From the NCBI RefSeq assembly GCF_036370855.1, contig NC_088132.1, positions 59,682,841 to 59,746,840 on the forward strand: a stretch of 64,000 nt of DNA, read 5' to 3'. The notes under the pieces are model-generated. The model worked only from the letters and a program-made list of their open reading frames with translations. It did not search any database and was not told where the DNA came from. Positions 23,401-53,840 of the stretch are shown piece by piece. Each line of letters starts with the position of its first letter. Position 1 is the stretch's first letter. A program made the translations under genes and the position numbers. The stretch comes from Dromaius novaehollandiae (Eukaryota; Chordata; Aves; Casuariiformes; Dromaiidae).

Positions 23401-23927
23401 GCGGCGGGCGCGCTACTCTTCGCCGTGGCGTCGGCCGCCGTCCGCGTGTGCTGCGGGGAGAGGGCGGTCAGCGGGGCCCGGGGGGCTGAGCGGCTGCGTC
23501 CCCCGAGCGGCAGGGCTGGGGGGGGGGGGGAAGGAAGAGATCCAGGGGAGTTGCGCGGCTGCACCCCCCCCCCCCAACAGGAAAGGGGAACGAGCGGGGG
23601 GATTGCGCAGCTGCACCTCCCCCCCCCCCAAACCAGGCGGGAGGGTTGGGGGGGAAGAGATCGGGGAAGGCTGCACCCCGCCTTTAGCGAGGGAGACGAG
23701 CGGGGAAAGGGGCGAGCCGGGAGGGCTGCACGGCCGCAGCCCACCTGCCCCGCGAGGCGACGGGGCCGGGGACCAGGGACACCCCGCAGGAGGCGGCTGG
23801 GCCGCAGCCCGCTCCACAGCGTAGAGCGATCGGCGGCTGAGCTGCGCCGCTTGGGGCCCGCTCCCCAGCGGGGGAAGGCCGGGCCGGGCCGGGCCGCCGC
23901 ACCTACCCGGGTGACCCTGAGCGCCAT
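20415..23927 (-). CDS. CCNB1: G2/mitotic cyclin B1
   Basis: Regulatory subunit of CDK1 that drives entry into mitosis; destroyed by the APC/C at anaphase. Exons on the minus strand: 23907-23927, 23178-23450, 22890-23072, 22354-22512, 21717-21953, 21113-21253, 20764-20874 and 20415-20525, giving 411 residues (human 433). The start MALRVTR is identical to the human one and has a strong Kozak context. The destruction box RTALGDIGN lies at about 39-47. The retention/export region around [14 protein letters not shown] keeps the Ser/Pro pattern. The cyclin box begins about residue 165, with [12 protein letters not shown] at 178-189 and the conserved [17 protein letters not shown] in exon 5. The C-terminal cyclin fold runs through [11 protein letters not shown] to [11 protein letters not shown]. 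Every intron is phase 0 and GT-AG. Residues 50-98 are an Ala/Pro/Glu-rich linker. MALRVTR and the [12 protein letters not shown] block point to B1 rather than B2 or B3. Confidence 0.96.
20526..23177 (-). other. CCNB1 introns 2 to 7
   Basis: Introns are 23073-23177, 22513-22889, 21954-22353, 21254-21716, 20875-21112 and 20526-20763, all short (105-463 bp), phase 0 and GT-AG. Nothing other than ordinary intron sequence is recognised. Confidence 0.8.
23455..23790. repeat. Degenerate GC-rich tandem repeat with G/C homopolymers (CCNB1 intron 1)
   Basis: CCNB1 intron 1 (23451-23906) contains several loose copies of a roughly 50-60 bp GC-rich unit. Each has a GCTGCAC or similar core followed by a C run, and a GGGGAA/GAGCGGGG segment. 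Runs of 11-14 G or C occur near 23520, 23565 and 23620. The strand holding the G runs has quadruplex potential. The copies are imperfect, so the unit boundaries are approximate. Confidence 0.55.
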
Positions 23928-24014
23928 GGCCGCGACGCCGAGCGGAGCCGACGGGAGCGGAGCGGGAGCCGGAGCGGAGCCGAGGGGAACGGAGCCGGGC
24001 TGCGTCGCCGCACG

Positions 24015-24020
24015 TTTAAA
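24015..24020 (-). promoter_or_regulatory. CHR-like element (TTTAAA) of CCNB1
   Basis: TTTAAA within GAGATTTAAACG, about 90 nt upstream of the CCNB1 ATG and about 20 bp downstream of the proximal CCAAT box. TTTAAA is among the CHR variants reported in G2/M genes. A second candidate, TTCGAA, lies at 24128-24133. Either could be the working CHR. Confidence 0.45.
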
Positions 24021-24040
24021 TCTCGCACGCGGCGCCGCTC

Positions 24041-24067
24041 ATTGGCTGCCCGCTGCCGCCCCATTGG
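24041..24067 (-). promoter_or_regulatory. Paired CCAAT boxes of CCNB1
   Basis: Two NF-Y-type CCAAT boxes in sense orientation at 24041-24045 (AGCCAATGAG) and 24063-24067 (GACCAATGGG), starting 22 bp apart, about two helical turns. Closely spaced CCAAT boxes upstream of a CHR are the hallmark of G2/M promoters. Confidence 0.7.
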
Positions 24068-24153
24068 TCCTGCCCGCGCCCGCCCGAATGCGTTACCGCG
24101 GCGACCGGGACGTAGCTCCTCCGAGCGTTCGAAAAGGGGGCGGGGCCGCGGCG

Positions 24154-24159
24154 CACGTG
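24154..24159. promoter_or_regulatory. CACGTG E-box upstream of CCNB1
   Basis: Palindromic CACGTG flanked by GC boxes, about 230 nt upstream of the CCNB1 ATG. The mammalian CCNB1 promoter has an E-box bound by USF; this may be its counterpart. Confidence 0.5.
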
Positions 24160-24260
24160 GCGGGCGGGGCCGCGGCGGCCCTGAGGGGCCCCGGCCCCGC
24201 GGAGGTGCGGTCCCGCTAGGACGCGCTGCGGAAATGACTTTGGGGCTGTTTGCCCCTGCG

Positions 24261-27200
24261 ACCACCGCGGTTCGGGCGGGAGGCAGCAGGAGAGGCGCAA
24301 GGCTGCCTGCAGGCTCTCTGCCTAAAACCAGCTCCTGCAAAAACAGCTTGTGAGGAAAGGCAGAGCTGTGAATTCACAAGCATTTTTTAAACTTCTCCCT
24401 ACGTACATCCCAATTAAGTTTTTCATCCAGGGAAGTCAAGATGCACTACATAAAATTAAAACATTCTTGAAAAATAAATTTATTTTTTTCTCATTTTATA
24501 TACACATATTGCTTGCTGCCAAATGTACAATTCATAGCTGCAGTTCCAAAGATGAAACTGATTTAAAACAGAAGTGTTTCATTGCAACTGTCTGCATACA
24601 GATCAAATGACTAGAATAGGAACTTCCACACTGAAGTAGTTATTAAAATATTTCAATTGGCCTATACTTGAAAAATCGCCCTTACAGCATTAGTTCTAAT
24701 AGATCATGTGGGGAAGCCTGAAGTCAGATAACAGCTTTTGTTAAATTAACATATGGAAGACTATGTTTACTGCAGTTGTCTGTTCCTGCCAAGTTCATCT
24801 GGACAACATTGTGCATGTGTTGGGTAAAACATGAAAAGTGCTGAACACGTGCTGAGACGCAGGCTAGCACTTCCACGGCAGGTAACCACGTCATAGCTGA
24901 TCCTCACTGAGAAAATACGATCCTCTAACACGCGCCCAGCTACCCTCATTTGTTCTCGGTCCTGTTGCTTGGGGCTCAACTGGAAAATCCACATTTGCTT
25001 AGAGAAAACTGCGACAGGTATTAAGGGTTTTCAATTATGTTAAGCTAAATTGATTTGAAAAGAAAAATCACTACCCTTTTTATTTACCTACCAAGATTGG
25101 GTTAATACTCAGTTGGGTAAGATATTGCCAGCTCTGGTTGAACCACCTCAAACATGAGTGGCAAAAATAAATATTAACCAAAGCTTTAATAAAATTTTTT
25201 TTTTCCAAACAATAAACTGAAAGATCATTCTTCTTATAATTGCAGCACTGTTATCCAACTGACTTGAGCCTTCTGGAGGTGGGCAGGCAAGCAAACTGCT
25301 GCAAAAGCCATTAGTTTCCACTGCAAATAATTTTCTTTTCCCAGGGTAACCTCCTACAGCAGGTACACTGTACAAGCTGATTATGTGTTAACATCAGCAG
25401 GCCAAGCAATATGCTTTCTAGTTCTCATACTGCTACTGCTGAGATATTTTGCTGGTTCTGCAGTGCCAGCTTGAGAAATAAGGTGCTAAAAAGGGACTTA
25501 CAGTGATCAATTCAGAATATACAAGTCACCTGAAAGCAATGCAACTTTTAGAAGCTTTTGACCACAGTCAATCTGTTTTTTTTTTTTTCTTCTCCTTTAA
25601 GTCAGTCAGTCCTGCACTGCAGAAATTTTAATACAGCACTAGGAGAAGAGAAGGGAATGAAAAGTTAACAGATACATAAGAAATTCTACAGTTTGCATAA
25701 ACAGTCATCACAAGAGAAGCAGAATTGCTAAAGGACATTTCGAAATGCATCTCTGCTTAATATAATCTGATAAGGTAATTCCTGTATCACTCTATGCTGA
25801 ACTTCACTAGCATCAATTCAGGTATCTATCCTGAATAATGGAACAAGAAAATATGACAGAGTAAGACTACTATGATACATGAAATGATGGAAGGTACTCA
25901 TTCTTGCTAGCCACTGAATTGATTGCTGAATTACAAGGAAAATACTTACAGGTTTTCAAACAGGTAGAACAACAGATGAGCAAAGGAAGACAGATTAACA
26001 GATGTAAGGATAACTACCTCTGAAGACATGTTGTTTTTGTCCAGTTAACAGGTTCTCCCTAAAGATAGAGATCGTCTTCTCTGCAAGTATTTAGATCCCA
26101 ACATACATAATTCTTTCTCAAATGCTCCTTTTCTCTTTTCAAAAAAGAAGTTTCAATTTACAATTTGCTGCAATAACTTGCCAAGTTCCAGACTGCTTAC
26201 ATAGTTTAGCATTCTAAATCTGGAGTATTTCCTTAGGTAGTACACAAAGGCAAAATTAAGTACAGTAGATGTGCAGCTGTATTATGGCACAGTTTGAGCT
26301 TTTTATTTTTTTTTTAAACCCAGATCAGGGATGCCTGTTATCTATCCAGAATGGCAAGTTTCTTTTCTTTTTCCCTAGCCAGTCATTCAGCTGCTTCAGC
26401 TGATAGCGGATATTGAATAAGTCAAGAGAAAAATTCTCTAACAAACTGAACAGCATTTTAGTAACGAGCAAGCTGCAAATAGTAAAGATTTCACTGCCAG
26501 GTCACTCAGCTGCTCTCCAGTTACTCTCCTAGATCTATTAACTTCCAAAGTAAAACAGATTTTGGCACAATTGAAAGTCACAGAATACTTAATTATCACA
26601 AAAAAATCTGTAAATACTAAGTCCATCCAATTAGCTATTCTATAGGGGAAAAAACACATGCAAGTGACAGAATATTCTGTCTTGAAGAGGTAAAGTTTAG
26701 CTGGATCAATGAAAGTGGATGCTTACTGGTGAATTACTTTATGCTTTAAACTATTGCATTTTCAGTTAGCCATACAAAAAGTACAAAATAGTTATTTTAC
26801 ACAGTGTTTTTTTTTTTTGACTAAGTCTGTCCAGGAAACACAAACAAAAACAGTACAAGAAAAGAAAAGCATCTGCCATTCTTATTTCTTCCCATTACTC
26901 ACTGTTAATATAAGTGGTCGATTTTTATCCTTAAAAAATAGTTTGAGATAAATTAGAATGGTAACATCCATTTGCTTTGATGCAGTGAATTCAAGTTTAG
27001 AAACCAGTTTTATATGCAGATGTAATATAAAAACTGTGTATTTCTATTCCTATAAAACAAAGTCTGCAAAAAAGCTTCATATTGTTTATTTTTTACTCCC
27101 CATAATAAACATGTAAAGGTTTTTTTAATTCAAAGTCATCTAGCTACATTTGAATGAAAAAAAAGTTTTCACTTGATTCTGTTTCTATCGCAACCTAAAT

Positions 27201-27552
27201 TATTTCCATTTCCCATGGCAAAGGAAATTATAATTATGATGTTCCATACTTATGAGAAAGTATGGAATATATCTGTGCTCATCCACAAGTCGCAAAATTT
27301 CTGTTTAATAAACACCAAGTACAGTACTTAAGATTCCCATTATTTCCGCATATACAGCAAATATTCTAGTCCATCTTACTTCTTTTATAAAAGCATCTTG
27401 ATCCAATTTTAATAAAGATATTATGTTTAAAAAATTCATATATATAGTACATTTGTTTCTGTACATGTATGTGCAAGTTCCTGTGACAAAAAATACAAAT
27501 ATGGAATCCTACAGCTTCACTGTTTACATCCTCTCTATTGAACAGTTTCTTA
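24261..27552. other. Intergenic gap including the SLC30A5 3' UTR
   Basis: About 3.3 kb, AT-rich, between the CCNB1 promoter and the SLC30A5 stop codon. Candidate AATAAA hexamers on the minus strand occur at 27085-27090, 26302-26307 and 24479-24484; I cannot tell which is used. The last would give a 3' UTR of about 3 kb ending just before the CCNB1 CpG island. No additional gene or clear transposon is seen. Confidence 0.6.
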
Positions 27553-46340
<18,788 letters not shown>

Positions 46341-49300
46341 TGGCCTCGTGCCTTCTGGTCCGCTTTTATGTGTGCAAGTGCTTTTTTGCCTCTGGGGCTT
46401 CCTATTGCTTGTCATGCAGCTACTGCAGCCCCGTGCTTTAGGATTAAATACCAAAATGCCGAATTAAATCGCTCCCTCGTGTGTGGCCATCAGCCTGCTC
46501 CACCGACTGGTCGACGATGCCACAGACAGCCCGTGCTGGGGCACCCGGTGCTGCGTGCTCGCGCTTGGGGCATGCAGCCACCTCCACGGGCGCTGCGGAC
46601 GGCTGCCGGAGCAGGCGGCCCCACTGGCACGTCCTGCTCTGACAGTCGGCCAGGATGGTATTACCCACCAAAGGGTGAGCTCCTGCGCTGCTCTCTAGCG
46701 GGCTCGGTCCCCGCTTCTTGGGAGCTTGGCAACTGCAAAGGTTCTTACAAGATTCTTCATTTTTTACTCCTAGAACCAGCCTTACTGCAGCTTGTGTGAA
46801 CCGAGTAAAAGCACAAGTCACTCACTGATAGAAACAGTATAACTCGAGCAAAACATTTTGCTTTAGTTTGGAAGAAAGGATGATTTTTGGTCTGTAGTGA
46901 AGGGGAGCTCTTTATTTCTCCTCTGGTTTCTCTCCTCGCTGCCCCATGTTCTGGGTACAGATTGTCGGGGAGCAGAAGTGAGCAGGAGCCACAGATCTTT
47001 GCCTCGGTTGTCTGCAGCGCTCAGTGTACATGAGGAAAAAAGGTGTTGATGGAGAAACTGTCTTTGAATCTGAGAGTTAACGCCCTAAATAGATTTTAAA
47101 TATCAAAGAGGAAACGCTTCCAAGAAGTACTGCTAGTAGCAATGAGAAGAATTTCTAGAATGATTAATCTGATAAAAGTACAGATACATGAAGCTAAACA
47201 CTAGATCAAGAGTTCTCCTTTCCTTTGTTTACAAGATTAGCCATTTAATTTAAACATATTGATCAAAAAGTTTTCATCATCTATCTAGCTCATTTTTTCA
47301 AGTATCGCAATGGACTGCTAGAAATAGTCTGTCTCCAGCAGTACAGTTTAAATAATATTAGGTGAGTTTAAAATAGCAGACAACAATTAATAGTCATTCT
47401 TGCAGTAATGATGGAAGTGTCAGCCTTAGACCAGATGAAGGATTAGACTGTTTTTTGCGCCGTGGTCTTTCTGGGTGGGATTCAGCTGCCTGTACAGAGG
47501 CATCTGCCATGTGCCATCAGCCCTCCCTAAAGCATCTTGGTTGGGCTTCAACTACAGGTCCAGCAAGACGTATGTCTCCCATAGGTCCTATGTTATATCT
47601 GCCATTTCCATGAGTATGTCTTGGATACATAGGGTATTTCAAGTGGCACTGGATTAAGCATAGTCCCAATGTTTACAAGACTGAATTGAGCTCTGAAAGT
47701 CAAGTTCCTATTATCTTGCTGTGAAAATACATGTTCTTTGCCTTACGGTAAGTTGTACTGTAGGGCCACCCAGGTGACTCTGAAGGGAACTGCAATTTAA
47801 AAGTCAAGATCATCATTCCCAATTCTTGACAATTCAGCCTCTAAAATCTCAGCTTCAGATTCAAAGACAGCTGATGCATTTTTCTTATATATGATGCTTT
47901 ATACCTGACAAACACTAAAGTGAAGAAAGAAATCAGACTTCTTGTGCGCAAGCATACAGACCAAGAATGAAACTTGGATTTAAAAATGATAAAATGAGGC
48001 ACATATTTCGTACAGAGATTTGCTGAGATTTGTTGTGATTTTTGCTTTCACAATCCTTACTTAGATTTTTGCTTTTCCTTTTGATGTCCTTTAAAGAAAG
48101 CGTGTTTGTCCTTAAACGTAGCCATGATAAATGTTGCCTGCTCTATCATATTTTCATATGCTGTATGATGCAGTAAAGTAAGAATCTCCCAGGGCTCAGC
48201 AGGTTTAAGAATTCCCAGTGCCCTGAAAATGTGACTGTATTGTACCATTTGACATTGGAACTATATTACAGCTGTGCTCACTAATAAAATGATATATACC
48301 AATACCTCTTATTTTTGAAGGACACTGTGCTAACAGGAACCTGATGGAAAACATAGCAACAATCTGATGCAATATATTATCACTTCTCTCCATCTGAACA
48401 AGTTAGTCAATATATAGAGGCTTGCCAGTTGTTTCCATTAGAAGGAGAGATTTGCTGTGGACATGTATTTCTTTGCTGCAGTCCTGTTTACTTATGTGGG
48501 ATGTACAAAGCCTTATTCTCTTGACCTTTCCAAGAATCAAGCAACAGAGGAGAATTTCTCTGCTCACAGCTCCAAGCCTCTAAGCACATCCACCAAAAAT
48601 ACTCTTTTTCTACCTTTTCTGAGGATCATTGCGACGTATTCTTCATTGGTTATCTCTTCATTTTTCCTTGCACTTCAGCATAGTCTGATGTACTCCTAGC
48701 TTGTTAGATGAATTTCTAATTACACAATATGCTGAGATCAGAATTTTCTATGTAAGACCTATCAGTTGAACTGGAAACTACTTCCACGGATGTCGCATCT
48801 GGTAGTTCCATGGCTGAAGGAGAAGTGTTTGCACATGTGCCTTGCAAGTTGCCTGGGCACATTCGTTTTTTTGAATAACCAGTTCTTTTCTCTCCCAGCT
48901 ATGGTAGTGTCTACAATTAGCCTCCCTCCCTTGATGCCCCTGCTGTTCATACAGGAATCAGCATAACCTTAGTTGAACTCAGGTACTCAAACTTGTTTTT
49001 GCTTGTGAAACCATTATACGGCTGTTTCTTCAGCCACTTCTCAGGATTTTCTGACAATGGCCAGGAAGGTGGGAAGTTCTCCACAGCACTGAGTTTTTAT
49101 ATTTATCCAGAATGAAATGTCTGTGATGCCCAGTGAGTTTGACTCAACCTCCAGCATAACAATGCAGTCTCCACACAGAGATCGCTTCACCCACAGATAA
49201 AACAGAGGGACATCGTGAGTGAAACACAAAGTGTGTAACAGTTTATAGAGATGATACATAAGAACACGGGGAACAAAAATATCCAGTATAAACTAGTGGG

Positions 49301-49758
49301 GAAATTGAGGCAGCAGGTTGGAAATACCCAAACTGTGAGTCAACAGCTTTGTTCCAGCCATGTATTAAGCTTGCTCATCTTGGGACAATCCGATGCATGA
49401 TTTTGGTCCTTAGTTCAGTACTGAGGCAGGGAAAAGAGATCATAGAAATCAATTGGTAAGTGAACGAAGGGTGGAATAGGGAATGAATGGCGCGGTGAAA
49501 GGGATATGGATCACGTATCTCTCAGGGAAGTGACTGTGAGAAGAAGAGGGACTGTAGCTACTGGCCTTGCCTACTTTTAAGTCTGCTCCTGCTGGCATCA
49601 TGTATTGAATGAGTCTCAGCAATGGCCAGTTGCATCTTAGATTTCTTCCAAGTAATAATGTAGAGTAGCCTTTAACTAGCAAGAGGTGAAGGGATGAGAG
49701 CACAGAGGAATATTGCTGCTGGAAAATTAAAACTTCAGGATTGCACTGTACAGAAAAA

Positions 49759-49784
49759 CACACGCACGCACGCACACACACACG
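49759..49784. repeat. CACG/CA microsatellite
   Basis: Short run of CACG units followed by CA units. Confidence 0.8.
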
Positions 49785-52700
49785 ACTTGCAGACCTGTAA
49801 CTTGTTGCCAGTGCAGATGGCAGCCTATTTGAGGAAATGCAGGCTCTGTCATTTCAGCTACTTTTTGAAAAGCCCTTAAAAGTTTAAACTACAGGTCCTG
49901 ACATCCCCTGAAGTCCATAAATCAGAACAGAAGACATCAATACGTTTGTAGGCAAGAAAAAGATACTTGCATACATGCCATATGCACTATGTCCAGAAGA
50001 GGGAGATGTTGGCAAACAGCTCAGGGGAGAATGCTATCAACCTGAAAAAGCTTTGGACTCTTGGCAGGAATGGGTGAGTGGTCCAGGAGCTGAGCAGGAA
50101 AACAAAGTGCTGAGGGAGTTGGCAGAAAGGAAGAGTCGACCTGCTGGATCAGAGCCATGCGGATGGGGAAAGAAAGAGAAAAAGACTAGAGAGGCACAGG
50201 GGAGAGTTTTCTGGGACCAAAACTGGGAGAAAAACCCACACAATCCTCCAATACAATAGATGGGTGAGTTAAATGACAGCATTGCAAAGACAAGGGGATG
50301 CAGGAATGGATTCATGTCACTTTTTAAGGATGGGAATACGTGGCGTGGTGGGGCAGGGTGCAACCCATGAGCAGCTTGCCTGTGGCTCCTGCTTGCTAAC
50401 ATCATGTGCAAGCCCTGTGTTGTGCTAGACTCAAGGTTCACACAGGTCCCCCCCGCCCCCCCGGCTCTGCCGCAGCACGTGTCTCAAGCACTCGTGTCTG
50501 GCAGCTTCCCCTTGGCTGCTGGTGGTGCCAGGGCCCTGGGGCTGGAGGGGTAGCAGGGCACCCCTGCCAAGGCTGTGCACCCTGGCAGCACCCTGGCTCC
50601 AAGGAGCCCTCCTGAGGGACAAGTTTTTCTGCTACGTTGGCTGCTCCTGCTTTACGATCCTGTGCGTGCAGAAACATACCTGGGATGTGACCTTACCTGT
50701 ATGTGGACCTGTCCTGTGATCCTGACATACTGGAAATCCATGCCTGGCTTGTCAGTCTTGTGCATGGATATTTGGTTTGGCTGAGAGGCATCTTTGTGTC
50801 AGCCCATAAACTCTATGCGTGAAAATATTTCTCCATTAGGTGTGAAAATAGACATTATTATACCCCAGCAAGGTCAATGTGAGGGCTTTTAAACTTAGAT
50901 GCTCAAACATTCCAGTGGAACACCACTGCACAAAGATGGCTACTACCCTTCTGCAAAGGCAAGAGGGGAGTAACTAAAAAACAGACAAAAATGGAGAGGA
51001 AAAAACACCTGGTGAAATTGGTTAGGATCCTTCAAGGGAATGGTGAAAATAAATACTGTTAGCCAGAACAGGGTAGGAGTGTGGCTTATCTGCACGGCCA
51101 GCTGAAAGAGAGAGCAACTAGTGGCTCAGAAAGAATAGACACAGACCCAGGGACTTTGTGACTGAAAAAAGAAGCCACATGCATGAGGACATGGAGTTCT
51201 TGGGCTTTTGAAAGGTCTCTGATTTAAGCCTAAAAAGCATGCAGAAATGCTGAGAAAATCAAGTCATTAAAATATGTCTAAACATCTATTACTTTAGTCT
51301 TGAATATATAGTATGCTACTTAAAATAGTATTTTGATTTTTTTTTTTTGAGAAGGCTTGCAAAGCCTGGGTTTCTGTTTGCTGAAATATCACATGCATTA
51401 TAGGAGTTGCATTATAAAATCAAAGTATCTAAAAGAATAGAGCCCTGGGAAAAACATACTTGGAGTGTCAGCAGTGGCCCTCAGGTTTGGGGTATCCGGT
51501 TTATCCCTTAATGAAAATGTGACATAGTAAGAGACAGAGAACTTATGCCTAAGAGACATCCCATGAAACAACAAAACTAATGGCTGTTGCAACCTAGTTA
51601 GACTGAGGAAAACTTAGAAGAGAAAGGTTGAGAGAAGTTTGGGAAAATATGTTTTTCATTCTTTTCACTAAATGAGATCTTGGGGCAACTGAAGCAGAAA
51701 TGGAACTGTGTCAGTTTCTAAGTGGCATATTGATTTTTATTTTATTTTTTTGCTATTTCAAGACTACACTCTGGCTGATGATAACAAAAATTCCTTCCCC
51801 TCCAAAACCAAGAGTACTTAATTTTGTGCCCAGTGAAGAGTTGCAGAGTCATTTGTAATTTGGGTTTTTGCTCTGTCACGAAAGAGTGAGTGTTTTCCCT
51901 CTGGGATGAACAAAACGGTTTGTGCGTGTGTCTGTGCCCAGGCCACCGAAACAGGAAAGTGGTTGTTCAGACCGCACTCGTGGTCCGAGGCCGGTGTGGA
52001 TGAAGCTCCGGCGGGTGTGAGCGTCCAGGTGGGGGAGCTCTGACAGAGCTGTGCGGTAGATGGGCATTTATTCCAAGTTGTGCTTTCATTAAGAGTTTTG
52101 TTTAGAAAATATCTTAATAGCTTTGTATTTATTGAGTAATGGCCACATAGATATCTATTCCAGGAAAAGCTCACTGGGATTAACTAAATAATTGGAATGG
52201 CAGAAAATGTCTTTTCTTTCTGATTCAGCATGAGAGGACAAAGACTTTGCTAAGATTTGGCTTCTGTACTTCATCCTTCTGATTCTACTGCAACCCTTGC
52301 TCTTTCATTTTTTGGACAGTAAAAAACAACCGAGCAGAAAGCAGCGTTTCAGGGAAGCATGCAGACATCGGTGGTCTGTGGATTTCAGTTCAGTCATGGC
52401 AATAAAATGATCCATAGCAATTTGCAATACAATTTCAGTATTGCTATCTGCAGAAGTGATCAAAGAAGGGGAGCAGTCTCTAAAAAACATAGTAGTGACT
52501 TGGACTGCTATGGATCTCCTCTTCTTCCACTGCTATATATCAGAAGAATCTCTATGTAAACTGGCAAAATTAAAATGATAAAAGAGAAAGAAAAAAAAAG
52601 GCTTCTGTTGAAATAATTCATAGAAAAGAAATCACTTCGCCAGAAGACCTTACTGTGCCTTAAAAATGATGTTTTCCTATTATAAGGCACCAATATTAAC

Positions 52701-53640
52701 TATGTAGCAGGTGTGAGAAGGGAGAAGGGTTGATGGAAAATTAAGAAAGCTCCTGAAAATCGGGGTCACTTTAGAGGCTTTCATGATTTCCTGTAATGAG
52801 ACATAAACCGTCTATTGTGTTTTTACTGGGAAATTACTAGTTGAGGTCAATGTAGCAGAAAAATAAAAGAGTAGAGAAAACATGCACAGGCTTGCTGAGC
52901 TCGTATGAGAGTTCAGTTTCTTATCGAATTGGTCACAGAATATAGTGCCTATTCAAATTTACATAAAACAAAAGCATCTGTCATTCTGTATTTTAACATG
53001 TGTGTTGTTTCCTGTCAGTTTAATTTTGCATTATCAGAAAACTTTTGTTTGGATATAAGCAGCTTTTGTTACTCGATCTTGTAAATGCAGGTCTGTAGCA
53101 ACGGTTTTCTTTCCGCTCCTGCCTCTGCGGCGGAGGGCACCGAGCAGCGGTGCCCTGCTTGGCTCCAGCGCTGCCTCCCCTGCCTCGTTCTGCCTGCCTT
53201 GCTCCATGCCCTTGGGTCCCTGCTGCAGAGGGGAGACAAGCGTGTAAGAAGAGCCTTAGGCACCAAATGTGGTGTCTGTACGTAGAGACTTGCTGTTCCC
53301 TACAGGCTCTCCTACCCTCCGTTTTTGATACAGCAATGTGTGTTTCTCAGTGCACCCCCATTCCTGTCGGGCATCTCTGCTTGTGTAGCTGTCACATGGC
53401 TGTGTTGGCAGGGGACAACCTGGAGCTGTCATTTTTTCCCTTGGTCAGAGTCCCTTGTGCGGGGACGCAGGAAATGCAACAGTCACACCTGGCTCGTCTA
53501 GGGTTTCCAGCCTGTATCTGACAGTGAGACTGATAGGGCTGAACTGCTCTTAATCATTTCTACAGCTGAGGAGACTTTCCTTCATGGTTAAAATCCTACC
53601 GACTTGGGAAGGTCTGATCACTTCTTCATGTGTACATGAG

Positions 53641-53705
53641 CTGATTCAAGATTTGGCCCTTGATGCCAGCAGGGAATGCAGAAGCTGAGCATCTCCCAGG
53701 ATCAC
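53641..53705. repeat. Old amniote repeat remnant
   Basis: The segment carrying ATTTGGCCCTTGATGCCAGC and GAGCATCTCCCAGGATCA resembles, from memory, a widespread old amniote repeat type with TTGACTTCAATGGGAG and CAGGATCAGGCCC cores. The family cannot be named with certainty by eye. Confidence 0.35.
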
Positions 53706-53754
53706 ACGTGTGGTTTGCTAAAAGGTTTAGCGGAGAGAACGCATACAACAAAAA

Positions 53755-53840
53755 TCAACAAAGTGATGTGGTTACACAGGGAGCCAAGTCAGTGACTGAA
53801 CCTCAGTCCTAGGCCAGTGGTTTAACCACAAGGTCAATTT
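53755..53840. repeat. MIR-like SINE remnant
   Basis: Resembles the reverse strand of a MIR-type, tRNA-derived SINE: GTTACACAGGGAGCCAAGTC, then CTGAACCTCAGTCCTAGGCC, then GTGGTTTAACCACAAGG. The order and spacing match the core-to-head part of such elements. Heavily diverged and therefore old. Confidence 0.5.

Larger units (their letters stand above)
23030..24260. promoter_or_regulatory. CpG-island promoter and 5' exons of CCNB1
   Basis: The longest CpG island in the window, covering CCNB1 exons 1-3 and about 330 bp upstream. Upstream on the sense (minus) strand are paired CCAAT boxes, a CHR-like TTTAAA, a TTCGAA, GC boxes and a CACGTG E-box. No TATA box is obvious. The layout resembles the known human CCNB1 promoter, with NF-Y, CHR and USF sites. 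Confidence 0.85.

Noticed and set aside
22942-24219. Plus-strand open frame of about 425 codons over the CCNB1 CpG island
   Set aside because: It lies antisense to CCNB1 exons 1-3 and its promoter. The product is low-complexity Gly/Arg/Ala, as expected where stop codons are rare through high GC.
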